DNA of 14,753 nucleotides from NCBI GenBank assembly GCA_020832965.1, contig JAJHRM010000035.1:1-14753 (forward strand), read 5' to 3'. Under the pieces are notes generated by a model. The model searched no databases. It worked only from the letters and a program-made list of their open reading frames with translations, and was not told the DNA's origin. The stretch is from Thermofilum sp. Lineage in GTDB: Archaea > Thermoproteota > Thermoprotei > Thermofilales > Thermofilaceae. Numbering within the stretch: position 1 is the stretch's first letter; each line of letters opens with the position of its first letter. The position numbers were made by a program, and so were the translations under genes. This document shows, piece by piece, positions 7,277-14,502 of this stretch.

Positions 7277-7393
7277 TTTTAATAATCTTTTGCCAATGGA
7301 TAATTTTTATAGTTTCCGCTGCGCTCCTAATTTCTTCATGTTGCCACCTGTATAAGCTTTCGTATGTTTAGCGGGCTGCCACTCCTCCTGGGC

Positions 7394-7414
7394 AAAGCCG
7401 TTTTTGTCCAGCGC
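7394..7414 (+). repeat. dispersed short repeat Q, copy 2
   Basis: This matches the minus strand of 3395-3415 at 19 of 21 positions, with TTTTGTCCAGCGC identical. It lies 31 nt upstream of the first recognisable TnpB scrap, a place where a transposon left end could be. Confidence 0.4.
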
Positions 7415-7445
7415 TCAGGCATCTATTCAAAGACCTCGTTGATGG

Positions 7446-7500
7446 GTGGGCTAGGACAAAGGGCGCGCTCTACTACGGGAGCGAGTAGCTAGAGGGGTAG
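7446..7500 (+). pseudogene. tnpB scrap B1, internally deleted
   Basis: The DNA GACAAAGGGCGCGCTCTACTAC aligns with the codons for DKGALYN in the copy at 1359-1745. It is followed at once by GAGCGAGTAGCTAGAGG, which aligns with the codons for SEWLEE near that copy's C-terminus. About 75 nt between the two blocks are missing and both frames are broken. It precedes a second, separate TnpB 3' end, so two insertions or a duplication met here. Confidence 0.5.
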
Positions 7501-7570
7501 GGAAATGTCTTGAGGTTGCACGAGCATGCTGGGAGGAGGACGAAGCCTAATCCTCGCGCGCAAACAGATC

Positions 7571-7733
7571 ACCCCCAGAGTGTACAGGTGCCCCCTATGC
7601 AATCTAACGTGGAGCAGAGACCGAATGGCGACATTCCGCCTGGCACTGGCACGCCACAATGACTAGGAATGAGGAGCTCAAGGAGGCTTTACTGAGCTGG
7701 CTCGAGGAACACCCGAGAGCACTGCTATCCTAG
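7571..7733 (+). pseudogene. decayed tnpB 3' end, copy B2
   Basis: The frame TPRVYRCPLCNLTWSRDR followed by LALARHND-stop corresponds to the second half of the TnpB zinc ribbon (CPLC) plus the RuvC-III DRD motif. A frameshift then leads to NEELKEALLSWLEEHPRALLS and TAG at 7731-7733, which parallels the ILEAMSEWLEEHKSALTR end of the minus-strand copy. The first zinc-ribbon cysteine pair and RuvC-I/II are lost. It is 40 nt upstream of the RNA-like segment, on the same strand. Confidence 0.65.
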
Positions 7734-7773
7734 CTTCTCCGTTCCCCGGGGACAGCCACCAGGCGCTCCCCGA

Positions 7774-7899
7774 GGGCTCCCGCGCGCGGGACCGAGGAGA
7801 GAAATGCCCGGCAACGGGCAAACCCCATGACCCACTCAAGCCAACACAGGCAGTGAGGGGACCTCAACCAAGAAATGACGGGCGGGATACGGGTGCGCG
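7774..7899 (+). ncRNA. omega-RNA-like segment, copy B
   Basis: The 86-nt core (7774-7859) matches the copy at 3053-3138 at 83 positions, with the three differences outside the hairpin stem GCCCG-GCAA-CGGGC. The 3' part GCGGGATACGGGTGCGCG repeats the right-end boundary of that copy. After 7899 the two sequences have nothing in common, which marks the element end. A self-complementary TCCCCGGGGA lies just before the core. If this is an omega-RNA, its guide begins at about 7900 (AGCTCGGAGAAGGGTC) and points into the region upstream of the PhoH-KH gene. Expression could also affect that gene's promoter. Assignment by architecture and conservation; no homology search was possible. Confidence 0.65.
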
Positions 7900-7984
7900 A
7901 GCTCGGAGAAGGGTCTTTCCCGATGGTTCATGAGAAAACTGGAGTATAGCATCATAGGACGCCTCAGAAACCGCTTGGCTGCTC

Positions 7985-8000
7985 ATAAAGAATTTAAAAC
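7985..8000 (+). promoter_or_regulatory. TATA-like box before the PhoH-KH operon
   Basis: ATAAAGAATTTAAAAC resembles BRE plus TATA, centred about 32 nt before the ATG at 8029. It falls inside the 99-nt upstream extension of the frame, an argument that the extension is not translated. Confidence 0.35.
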
Positions 8001-8028
8001 ATTCACGGAAAATAACGTGGTGAGGTCT

Positions 8029-9165
8029 ATGTCGCTTAAATTTGAGCCTGCAAATGAGAGGCAGAAAATATTGCTAGGAGCATTGGAGAGCCCGGATGTT
8101 GACCTTGTGGGGGTTTTTGGCCCCAGTGGTACGGGGAAGAGCTTTGTTGTCCTGCTTTATGGGCTTTCAAAAGTCAGGGAAAACAAGTACAAAAGGATGA
8201 TCGTTATAAGACCGCTAGTAAGCCTCTCGAAGTCTCGCCTCATAGACTCCTCTGAGTTAGGGGAGATGTACTTCGAGACTGTTTCCTCCTACCTAGTGGA
8301 CGTTGCTGGCGACTACGTCGACATGACCGAGTTGAAGAGCTTCTTCGAGGACAAGAGGGTGGTGTTCGTTGACCCTAACTTTCTCGCTGGGAGGACTTTT
8401 GATAATAGCCTTATTTTCCTAGACGATGTTCAGTATTTGAGCCCGGAAATCATCACGGAAGCTATTGTAAGGATGGGTAAGAACTCTAAGCTGGTGATAG
8501 CAGGTGACCCCATTCTCCAGGCGCTAGAAGGTAAGCCTAGAAATACCGCTGCCATTGCCCGCGAGTTGCTGATGGGAGAGGAGAAGGCCCTCGTGATAAA
8601 CATGGGGATAAGTGACATCGTGAGACCTGGCTCTAGGAGAGGATTCAAGCTGGCGCTGGAGTCCAGGCTGAGGAGGCGTAACTTATCGGAGGAGGAGGCC
8701 AAGATCAAAGCCGTACTGCAGTCTCACGCGCCCGACGCGGACATAGTAACAGTTGCCTGGCTCAAGGACTTAAAGGAGAAGTTTGGAACGCATACTGCGC
8801 CGGATGTTTTAGCCATTGCTAAGGAGAACACTCTCAGCAGGCTGATCGGCAAGAAGGGGGAGAGGATAAACAAGGCTCAAGAGGAGGTGGGCATGCACAT
8901 TAGGGCGATTGAGCTAACGCAGGACCTAGGCGAAGTTGTTAAGGCAATTCACCCCGTTGGGTGGATCAGAAAGCACATAGCGAGCGTGGAGGTTGAAGGC
9001 GCCGAGCTAGTGGTTTACGTGGACCCGGACGAGTATGGCGCGTTTGTGGGAAAGCAGGGATCGTATGTGAGGTTCCTCGACGAGGCGTTGCGTAAGATAC
9101 TTGGCTTAGGCGTCAGGGGGAGGCACGCAGAGAAAACAGTAGAAAAGAGGAAAAAGGGTAAATGA
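8029..9165 (+). CDS. PhoH-like ATPase with two C-terminal KH domains
   Basis: A 378-residue P-loop ATPase of the PhoH group fused to an RNA-binding tail. Walker A is GPSGTGKS (residues 31-38), Walker B is LIFLDDVQ (DD at 132-133), and the motif AGDP near residue 159 is typical of PhoH/helicase superfamily I cores. The C-terminus carries two KH folds, recognisable by their GxxG loops: GKKG (274-277) and GKQG (341-344), arranged as in NusA-type tandem KH. The last 20 residues are strongly basic. A role in RNA remodelling or decay is likely; the precise substrate is unknown. I prefer the ATG at 8029 because GGTGAGG (8019-8025) precedes it and FEPANERQK is the usual family N-terminus. The frame is open to an ATG at 7930, which would add 33 residues. 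It overlaps the topoisomerase gene by 4 nt (ATGA). Confidence 0.93.
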   Translation: MSLKFEPANERQKILLGALESPDVDLVGVFGPSGTGKSFVVLLYGLSKVRENKYKRMIVIRPLVSLSKSRLIDSSELGEMYFETVSSYLVDVAGDYVDMTELKSFFEDKRVVFVDPNFLAGRTFDNSLIFLDDVQYLSPEIITEAIVRMGKNSKLVIAGDPILQALEGKPRNTAAIARELLMGEEKALVINMGISDIVRPGSRRGFKLALESRLRRRNLSEEEAKIKAVLQSHAPDADIVTVAWLKDLKEKFGTHTAPDVLAIAKENTLSRLIGKKGERINKAQEEVGMHIRAIELTQDLGEVVKAIHPVGWIRKHIASVEVEGAELVVYVDPDEYGAFVGKQGSYVRFLDEALRKILGLGVRGRHAEKTVEKRKKGK

Positions 9166-11054
9166 GCTACAGCTACGTGATTGTAGCAGAAAAGCACTCA
9201 GTTGCAAAGGCCATTGCAGGCTTTCTGGGGGGCGGGAGCGTCAGGAAGGTGGCAGTAGAGGGCGTGCCCGCTTACGAGTTCACATGGGGCTCTTCCCGGA
9301 GCATATCCATAGGTGTTAGCGGTCACATCCTGGACTTTGACTTCCCGAGGGAATATAACAAGTGGGACAGGGTCGATCCGAGGCAGCTATTCTTCACCAG
9401 GCCGATTGTTGTTACGCGTGAGGGGGCACTCAAGTACGTAAAAGCGTTGAAGCAGCTCGCCCTCAAGACATCTACAGTCATACTGGCGTTAGATGCCGAC
9501 GTGGAGGGGGAAGCCATAGCTTTCGAAGTGATCAGAGTCATGTCAGGCGTGAACCCCAGCCTCGAGTTCAAGCGTGCGTGGTTCAGTGCAATAACTAGGG
9601 CAGATATTCTTGAGGCATTCAGAAACTTTAAGGAACCCAGTGAAAATCTTGCAAACAAGGCTTTTTCCAGGATGATTGTGGACTTAACGATCGGATCAAG
9701 CTTTACTAGAATGCTTACCCTGTCTGTAAGGAGGAGGAATGGTTTCCTGCCGAGAGGAAAATTTCTAAGCTATGGTCCCTGCCAGACTCCTGTTCTTTTC
9801 TTGGTGGTGAGGCGTGAACTAGAAAGGGAGAACTTCAAGAAGAAGAAATACTATACTCTGCGAGTAAAGTTTGAAACGCCCGATGGGGTCTTCACCGGAC
9901 ATGCAACCTTTGAGGACTACACAAAGGCGAGCGATGCGCTGAAAATAGCCAAGAACAGTGTAAGGGGAGTTGTAGCGTCATCGGAGTACGTCGTTGTAAA
10001 CATTCAGCCACCAGTACCGCTCAACACGGTATACCTAGAGAGCAGGAGCAGCCTGTTCCTGAACCTCAGACCCAAGGAAACACTGGCTATCGCCGAAGCG
10101 CTCTACGCCAATGGCTATATCTCTTACCCGCGCACCGACACAACGAGGTACCCGCAAACGCTCAACCTGAAGAGTTTGCTCTCTATGTTCTCTGAGTGGG
10201 AAAATGCTGGCTGGTACGTGAAAAAGCTGCTCTTAAAGGGCTTCAGGCCTACGGGGGGAAGGGAGGATGACAAAGCCCATCCACCGATTTACCCAACAAG
10301 AGCAGCCTCAAAGGATGAAATAGTGAGAAAGTTTGGGGAGAGGGCTTGGAGGGTGTACGAGTACGTTGCTAGGCACTTCTTGGCAACTCTAAGTGAAGAC
10401 GCGGTTCTCGAGAGGCAAAGAATAACTGTTATCATTGATGATGTACAGCTCCAAGCTGAGGGGAGGAAACTTGTTTATCCAGGTTTCTACCAAGTGTACC
10501 CTTACAGCGTTCCACAAGATGATCCGCTACCCTATGTTCTCAGCGGTGAAGAAGTGAAGATTCTTGAGGCAAAGCTCGAAGAGAGGACCACTCAGCCTCC
10601 CCCGTACCTCAGCGAGTCGGAGCTCCTAGCCCTCATGAAAAAGTATGGCATAGGGACGGATGCGACGATGCAAGAACACATTCACACGAACATAGAGAGG
10701 AAGTACTTCATCGTGAAGAATAAGCGCCTCATACCTACCCCCCTTGGCAGGACGCTTGCTGTCTCCCTTTATGAAACGGTTCCTGAGCTTGTTCTACCCG
10801 AGATAAGAGGCAAGATGGAGTCTAAGCTTGTAAAGATAGCTAATGGTGAGGTTTCCCCGGAGGAGCTCGTTCAGGAGATGCTTAACGAGTTCCTCTCATA
10901 CTACGATAGGCTCGAACAAAGTATTGATAAGGTGGCTGAAAAGCTGGTTGATGGACTGAAAAAAGTGTACTTGGAGAAAGCGCTTGAGAAGTCCGACTCC
11001 CCGATGAGAAGGAGCATATCCTCTACAAGGAGGAAAACACGCGGTGGAGCGTAG
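9162..11054 (+). CDS. type IA DNA topoisomerase (topoisomerase III-like)
   Basis: A 630-residue type IA topoisomerase that passes single strands through a transient 5'-phosphotyrosyl break. The N-terminal Toprim domain begins SYVIVAEKHSVAKAIA and holds the acidic triad D111, D113 and E115 in ALDADVEGEAIAFE. The active-site tyrosine is Y322 in GYISYPRTDTTRYP. The later motif LLALMKKYGIGTDATMQEHI (about residues 487-506) is also characteristic. The protein ends in a short basic tail (RRSISSTRRKTRGGA) and has no cysteine zinc ribbons, unlike bacterial TopA. It most resembles archaeal/eukaryotic Top3 in lacking a helicase domain, so it is not reverse gyrase. It starts within the stop of the PhoH-KH gene, indicating translational coupling. 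Confidence 0.95.
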   Translation: MSYSYVIVAEKHSVAKAIAGFLGGGSVRKVAVEGVPAYEFTWGSSRSISIGVSGHILDFDFPREYNKWDRVDPRQLFFTRPIVVTREGALKYVKALKQLALKTSTVILALDADVEGEAIAFEVIRVMSGVNPSLEFKRAWFSAITRADILEAFRNFKEPSENLANKAFSRMIVDLTIGSSFTRMLTLSVRRRNGFLPRGKFLSYGPCQTPVLFLVVRRELERENFKKKKYYTLRVKFETPDGVFTGHATFEDYTKASDALKIAKNSVRGVVASSEYVVVNIQPPVPLNTVYLESRSSLFLNLRPKETLAIAEALYANGYISYPRTDTTRYPQTLNLKSLLSMFSEWENAGWYVKKLLLKGFRPTGGREDDKAHPPIYPTRAASKDEIVRKFGERAWRVYEYVARHFLATLSEDAVLERQRITVIIDDVQLQAEGRKLVYPGFYQVYPYSVPQDDPLPYVLSGEEVKILEAKLEERTTQPPPYLSESELLALMKKYGIGTDATMQEHIHTNIERKYFIVKNKRLIPTPLGRTLAVSLYETVPELVLPEIRGKMESKLVKIANGEVSPEELVQEMLNEFLSYYDRLEQSIDKVAEKLVDGLKKVYLEKALEKSDSPMRRSISSTRRKTRGGA

Positions 11055-11059
11055 AAAAG

Positions 11060-11069
11060 TATTTTAAAA
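11060..11069 (+). promoter_or_regulatory. TATA-like box before the ASCH gene
   Basis: TATTTTAAAA lies 6 nt after the topoisomerase stop and is centred about 38 nt before ATG 11103. It would allow separate expression of the ASCH/DHH pair and is too close to GTG 11073 for that start to be used from this promoter. Confidence 0.4.
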
Positions 11070-11102
11070 TCCGTGTCTCATGAGTGCAGGAAGCTCTCGA
11101 AA

Positions 11103-11702
11103 ATGGAGGGGGCCTCTAGGAAGACATTTGACAAGGTGCTTGGCAGAAAGCTGTCATTCAAGGCTAAGTACATAGACCAGCTCTTTAGCGGTGAAAAGAC
11201 AACAACTGTCAGGCGCGGCATAGTGATGCCCAGGTACGACATAGTCTACATTGAAAGCGATGGAAGGATATATGGTACCGCAAGAGTGAAGTACGTCCGC
11301 TATACTAAGCTTAGCGAGTTAACAAACGAGGACGCAGTTAAGGACGGTTTTAACTCTAAGGAGGAGCTGCTACAGGCGCTGAGGGAAATTTACCCTGACA
11401 TAGGCAAGGATGAGTGGGTAACAATCATATCTCTCGATAACCTTAATAGGTTTCCCGAGCCGCTACCCAGGGACCTAGTCAGCAGAGATGCTGTTTCTGA
11501 CGAGGTCTCAGAGCTTGCCCGGTTAGCGTTAGCCAACGGGCTGGCTGAGGAAGACCTAGAGCGCAGGATCCTTGCAAGGTTAGCCATCGTTGGAGACATA
11601 AAGGAGGCGGCGAGGCATCTCAAGCTAAAAGAGGAAGATGTAAAGCTTGTCCTAGCAAGGATCGCGAATGAGCTGAGAAAGAGAGGTCTACCTCCATGCT
11701 AG
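11103..11702 (+). CDS. ASCH domain protein
   Basis: A 199-residue protein with an N-terminal ASCH domain (about residues 17-105). The signature is LSFKAKYIDQLFSGEKTTTVRRG, followed by a beta-rich RYDIVYIESDGRIYGTARVKYV segment and DAVKDGFNSKEELLQALREIYP. ASCH domains share the PUA-like fold and are thought to bind RNA or modified nucleosides; some family members are nucleases or amidohydrolases. A C-terminal helical region (about 135-199) resembles a helix-turn-helix but I cannot assign it. I prefer the ATG at 11103, just ahead of the domain; a GTG at 11073 would add ten residues but lies almost on a TATA-like box. The stop overlaps the following DHH gene by 7 nt. Confidence 0.85.
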   Translation: MEGASRKTFDKVLGRKLSFKAKYIDQLFSGEKTTTVRRGIVMPRYDIVYIESDGRIYGTARVKYVRYTKLSELTNEDAVKDGFNSKEELLQALREIYPDIGKDEWVTIISLDNLNRFPEPLPRDLVSRDAVSDEVSELARLALANGLAEEDLERRILARLAIVGDIKEAARHLKLKEEDVKLVLARIANELRKRGLPPC

Positions 11703-12721
11703 CACTTATAAAGCATGTTATTAGAGCCTATGCGGCTATGCCTAGACCCGTAATATTTATTTTGCATGGAGACCTGGACGGAATGGCTGCTACGGCGATC
11801 ATAGCTGACAGCTTAAGGAGGAAGAAGGGGAGCACCGAATTCAAGTTCCTATTTTCGCAACCTCACGAGCTTGACAAGGTTCTCCAGCAGGTAAACGGTG
11901 ACTTCGACGAGCTTTACCTGGTAGACCTGGCCATAGACTCTGAATTGTGGCCCAAAGTAGCCACCAAGCTTGTGGAGCTGTCAAAGAAGGGTAGAGTCGT
12001 GTGGATAGATCACCACCCCTCAACAATAGATCTTGCATCTAAACTAGCTGAAATAGGGGTGGAGACAGTACTCGAGAAAACTAAGTCAGCAGCAACCATT
12101 GCTAGACGTTTCCTAAGTGAAACTTCTGACCCAAAGTTTTATGAAGACATCCTGAGGCTGGGAGAAGCTTCGGATCTAGCAATCGAGATCGAGAAAGAGG
12201 ACCCCCTGCATCACCCCCTCGAAGTTTTGAGCATGGCCCTTGCATACAAAGTCCGGGATGAGAAGCTCAAAAGGAAAATCTTGGCAACCTGGCTTAATGA
12301 GAAAATCATTGTCCCTGACGAGGTAGTGGAGGCTGCGTCGGAGGGAGAGAGGATATTTAAGGAACTATACGGGGAGGCTACCCGGAGCATCATCTTCGAC
12401 TCTGAGAAGCTAACGATAGTTGACCTGAGGAGTAGAAGGGTGTATGGATTCGCTGGCAGAATAGCCTCAATGATAGCTAACGAGAAAGGTAGACCCACCA
12501 TCGTCTTGACGAGGCTAGGAGAAGCCGCGACACTCATCACTTTCAGAGCCCCAACAAAGGGCAGCTTCGAGACGATATCCGCTACTATAGGGAGAACAGC
12601 CAGGAGTCATGGCGGTGGCGGGGGTGGGCATCCTTCCGCCTTCACATACAAGGTACCAAGCACACTTGCTGAAAATATCCTCAGAGAGATAATTGACGTT
12701 GTCAACGAACCTGACATGTGA
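11696..12721 (+). CDS. DHH family phosphoesterase (DHH-DHHA1, RecJ/NrnA-like)
   Basis: A 341-residue DHH superfamily phosphoesterase. Metal-binding motifs are visible: HGDLDG (H24, D26, D28), LVDLA (D77), IDHHPS (D105, H106, H107) and, in the DHHA1 domain, the glycine-rich SHGGGGGGHPSA (H312) that binds the substrate phosphate. Family members are RecJ-like single-strand exonucleases, nanoRNases or cyclic-dinucleotide phosphodiesterases; the sequence alone does not decide among these. No membrane or CBS domains are fused. The ATG at 11696 has GAGGT 8 nt upstream and overlaps the ASCH stop, suggesting coupling. An internal ATG at 11738, 30 nt behind ACTTATAAAG, could be a leaderless second start just before the conserved PVIFILHGDLDG. 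Neighbours suggest nucleic-acid processing. Confidence 0.92.
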   Translation: MLALIKHVIRAYAAMPRPVIFILHGDLDGMAATAIIADSLRRKKGSTEFKFLFSQPHELDKVLQQVNGDFDELYLVDLAIDSELWPKVATKLVELSKKGRVVWIDHHPSTIDLASKLAEIGVETVLEKTKSAATIARRFLSETSDPKFYEDILRLGEASDLAIEIEKEDPLHHPLEVLSMALAYKVRDEKLKRKILATWLNEKIIVPDEVVEAASEGERIFKELYGEATRSIIFDSEKLTIVDLRSRRVYGFAGRIASMIANEKGRPTIVLTRLGEAATLITFRAPTKGSFETISATIGRTARSHGGGGGGHPSAFTYKVPSTLAENILREIIDVVNEPDM

Positions 12722-12837
12722 GTGCCCGTTTTTATGAGGAGACAGAACAGCAGCCTATGGCTAGCTGACTAGCCTCAATGCGCCCTGCGATGGGCAGAAA
12801 GCATGGGACCGCGCGGATACATGCTTCCCAGAACCGC

Positions 12838-12847
12838 TAAAAATATA
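12838..12847 (+). promoter_or_regulatory. TATA box of mevalonate kinase
   Basis: TAAAAATATA is centred about 28 nt before GTG 12871, which predicts a leaderless mRNA and supports the GTG start. Confidence 0.6.
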
Positions 12848-12870
12848 CCACTCCGTGAACACATTTTTAC

Positions 12871-13839
12871 GTGGCTCAGTTCACCTCTAGCGCTCCTGGA
12901 AAAGTAATATTGTTCGGCGAGCATTTTGTTGTAGAGGGGCAGCCAGCAATAGCCGTGGCAGTCTCGGTCAGGGCATACGTTAGCGTCGAGCCAATAGAGA
13001 GAGACGAGATCCAGGTCTACTCGAAAAACTATAACCTGGCTGAAACATACATCTTGAGAAACAGGGAGAGCTGGAGCGGCAGGATGCTTCCCGTAGCCGT
13101 AGCAGCATATACCACCATGCTTGAAGCCGGCAGGAAGACGGGATTAAAGATAGATATAGATTCGCAAATCCCACCCAGCAGCGGCATGGGGTCCAGCGCG
13201 GCTGTATCAGTCGCGACGGTTCACGCTACGAGCCTCGCCCTAGGCCTAGAACTAGAACTCAAAAAGATCTCAGACATAGCCTACGAAGCAGAAAAAGTTG
13301 TCCACGGAAAGCCAAGCGGTATAGACAACACAATCGCGGCCTTTGGAGGAGCAATCGCCTACAGGAAGGGAGAAGGATTCGTACAGCTCAAACCGGTATT
13401 CAGAGGCGTAAAACTAGTCCTAGCAGACACCGGCAAGCCCAGAAACACCGGAGAAATGGTCCGCAAGGTACTTGCACTCAAGAACACCTACCCAAGCATC
13501 CTAGACCCCATCTACTATTCTGCGGGCAAACTCGTCGTAGAGGCAGCCCAGCTCCTCGAGCAAGGAGAATACGAGAAACTAGGAAACCTAATGAACATAA
13601 ACCACGGCCTCCTTTCTGCAATAGGCGTCTCTACAAAAGAAATAGAAACACTCGTACACACGGCCAGAGAGAGCGGAGCACTAGGAGCTAAGTTAACCGG
13701 AGCTGGGGGAGGAGGATACATAGTCGCCCTATGCAGAGAAAACGACACCGAGAAAGTCATCAACGCCTTAAAAAACCATGCTACAAACATCCTAACAGTC
13801 AACCTAGAACAAACAGGAGTAAGAAAGGAAAATATCTAA
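12871..13839 (+). CDS. mvk: mevalonate kinase (GHMP kinase)
   Basis: A 322-residue GHMP kinase that phosphorylates mevalonate with ATP in the archaeal mevalonate pathway for isoprenoid lipids. All three family motifs are present. Motif 1 is SAPGKVILFGEHFVVEG (about residues 7-23, with the phosphate-contacting Lys). Motif 2, the ATP-binding loop, is PPSSGMGSSAA (101-111). Motif 3 is KLTGAGGGG (274-282). The catalytic Asp is D152 in PSGIDNTIAAFGG, with HGKPSG before it as in other mevalonate kinases. Length matches archaeal enzymes. The GTG start gives the canonical N-terminus and sits about 28 nt behind a TATA box. It stands alone, with 149 bp separating it from the DHH gene. Third positions are visibly richer in A than in the neighbouring genes. 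Confidence 0.97.
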   Translation: MAQFTSSAPGKVILFGEHFVVEGQPAIAVAVSVRAYVSVEPIERDEIQVYSKNYNLAETYILRNRESWSGRMLPVAVAAYTTMLEAGRKTGLKIDIDSQIPPSSGMGSSAAVSVATVHATSLALGLELELKKISDIAYEAEKVVHGKPSGIDNTIAAFGGAIAYRKGEGFVQLKPVFRGVKLVLADTGKPRNTGEMVRKVLALKNTYPSILDPIYYSAGKLVVEAAQLLEQGEYEKLGNLMNINHGLLSAIGVSTKEIETLVHTARESGALGAKLTGAGGGGYIVALCRENDTEKVINALKNHATNILTVNLEQTGVRKENI

Positions 13840-13891
13840 AAACATACCAGGCAAAGACGAACAAAGCGCGCGCTATACAGGCTATTTCAAG

Positions 13892-13905
13892 GAAAAATTT
13901 ATTAG
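13892..13905 (+). promoter_or_regulatory. promoter of tRNA-Thr
   Basis: GAAAAATTTATTA is an AT-rich BRE/TATA-like box centred about 41 nt before the mature tRNA 5' end, giving a short 5' leader of around 15 nt for RNase P to remove. Confidence 0.55.
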
Positions 13906-13970
13906 CTTGTGACTCTCTTTGCATAGCAGCCTTTGTGCGAGCCCCGGTAGCTCAGTCGGTAGAGCGCTGC

Positions 13971-14000
13971 TCTGCGCGTGATACCCACGCGTGGAGCGTC
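13971..14000 (+). other. tRNA intron 1 (30 nt, position 30/31)
   Basis: The bulge-helix-bulge is explicit. CGCT (13965-13968) pairs with AGCG (13995-13998), with 3-nt bulges GC|T and TC|T at the cuts. The intron closes with a nine-pair stem, 13972-13980 with 13986-13994 (two G-U pairs), around loop ATACC. The junction could slide within the repeated CTCTG, but only this cut gives a perfect central helix. Confidence 0.8.
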
Positions 14001-14007
14001 TCTGGTA

Positions 14008-14028
14008 AGGACTAGCCCTCCTCCGGAC
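14008..14028 (+). other. tRNA intron 2 (21 nt, canonical position 37/38)
   Basis: Exon bases CTGG (14002-14005) pair with intron CCGG (14023-14026), with bulges TA|A and AC|A. AGGA (14008-14011) can pair with TCCT (14019-14022) to close the intron loop. This helix uses exon bases that become adjacent to the 5' exon only after intron 1 is removed. Confidence 0.8.
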
Positions 14029-14067
14029 AGGCAGAGGTCCCGGGTTCGAATCCCGGCCGGGGCTCCA

Positions 14068-14502
14068 AAGCTTTTCTGTTATGTTGCTGATAGGCTAGCG
14101 GAGATTAATCATGCTTAACCGTGTTGCTTTTGGAAAGCTTTTTTGCGTGTGGAGCATTTACTAGTGGTGTCGTTTTTGCTGGAAAATTGTCATGGTTTAT
14201 TTCTGATTAATAGCGCAATTGTCTTTTAGTAGTGTCGATGGAGGCGGGCAGTCTGCCTTTCGAGGGAGCATGTTATGAATGAAAAGTTTGTGTTCAAGAG
14301 AGTTTAGCACGCTATGACCGAAAAATAGTACTAGACATCTAGTTGTCACAGGGAGGACGTAGGCGTTATCCCCCCTAGAGGCATTATAGGCGTAATAAGA
14401 GAATACCTTTACTTCGCAAATCTTAGTAATTTCTAAGTATTCTCTATTTCCTTTCAAGCATTCATCTTTGTGTCCTCGAAATATGATTTGCCGAGTTGAG
14501 AG
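14068..14502 (+). other. AT-rich intergenic region, no supported gene
   Basis: This stretch separates the tRNA from the opposing sugar kinase end. I see no tRNA, rRNA, tandem repeat or TnpB-related sequence in it. A box GGAAAGCTTTTTTGCG at about 14134-14149 resembles the L12 promoter motif and could start a plus-strand transcript, but no start codon with a sensible frame follows. A minus-strand frame from 14457 to 14197 begins with TTG and resembles no family I know. Confidence 0.5.

Larger units (their letters stand above)
13941..14067 (+). tRNA. tRNA-Thr(GGT) with two introns
   Basis: The ends fold as a class I tRNA: acceptor GCCCCGG with CCGGGGC, D-stem GCTC with GAGC, T-arm CCGGG-TTCGAAT-CCCGG, and an encoded CCA. 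Between them lie 51 extra bases. Exons 13941-13970, 14001-14007 and 14029-14067 join to give anticodon stem CTGCT/GGCAG and loop CTGGTAA, hence anticodon GGT. Discriminator U73 and pairs G1-C72 and C2-G71 agree with archaeal threonine identity. Intron 1 (after position 30) and intron 2 (canonical 37/38) both form bulge-helix-bulge motifs. Unspliced, the sequence would misleadingly suggest GCG (Arg) or GCA (Cys). The mature tRNA is 73 nt plus CCA. A T-rich stretch follows at 14071-14080. Confidence 0.93.

Noticed and set aside
12722..12870. Possible C/D box small RNA (ATGAGGA near 12734, CTGA near 12765) and the hairpin GCCC-TGCGAT-GGGC
   Set aside because: Box C departs from consensus, no D'/C' pair is convincing and the stem is only 4 bp, which chance explains.
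13966..14034. Reading the tRNA as Arg(GCG) or Cys(GCA) with one long intron
   Set aside because: Both leave C at position 37 and a broken central helix in the bulge-helix-bulge. The two-intron model gives CTGGTAA, perfect 4-bp helices and threonine identity bases.
14064..14120. Integration (att) site at the tRNA 3' end
   Set aside because: I saw no duplicated tRNA 3' end and no integrase gene in the window.
14197..14457. Minus-strand frame of 86 codons
   Set aside because: It starts with TTG, lacks a ribosome site, resembles no family I know and sits in AT-rich spacer DNA downstream of the sugar kinase. It could be a decayed gene, but I cannot support it.
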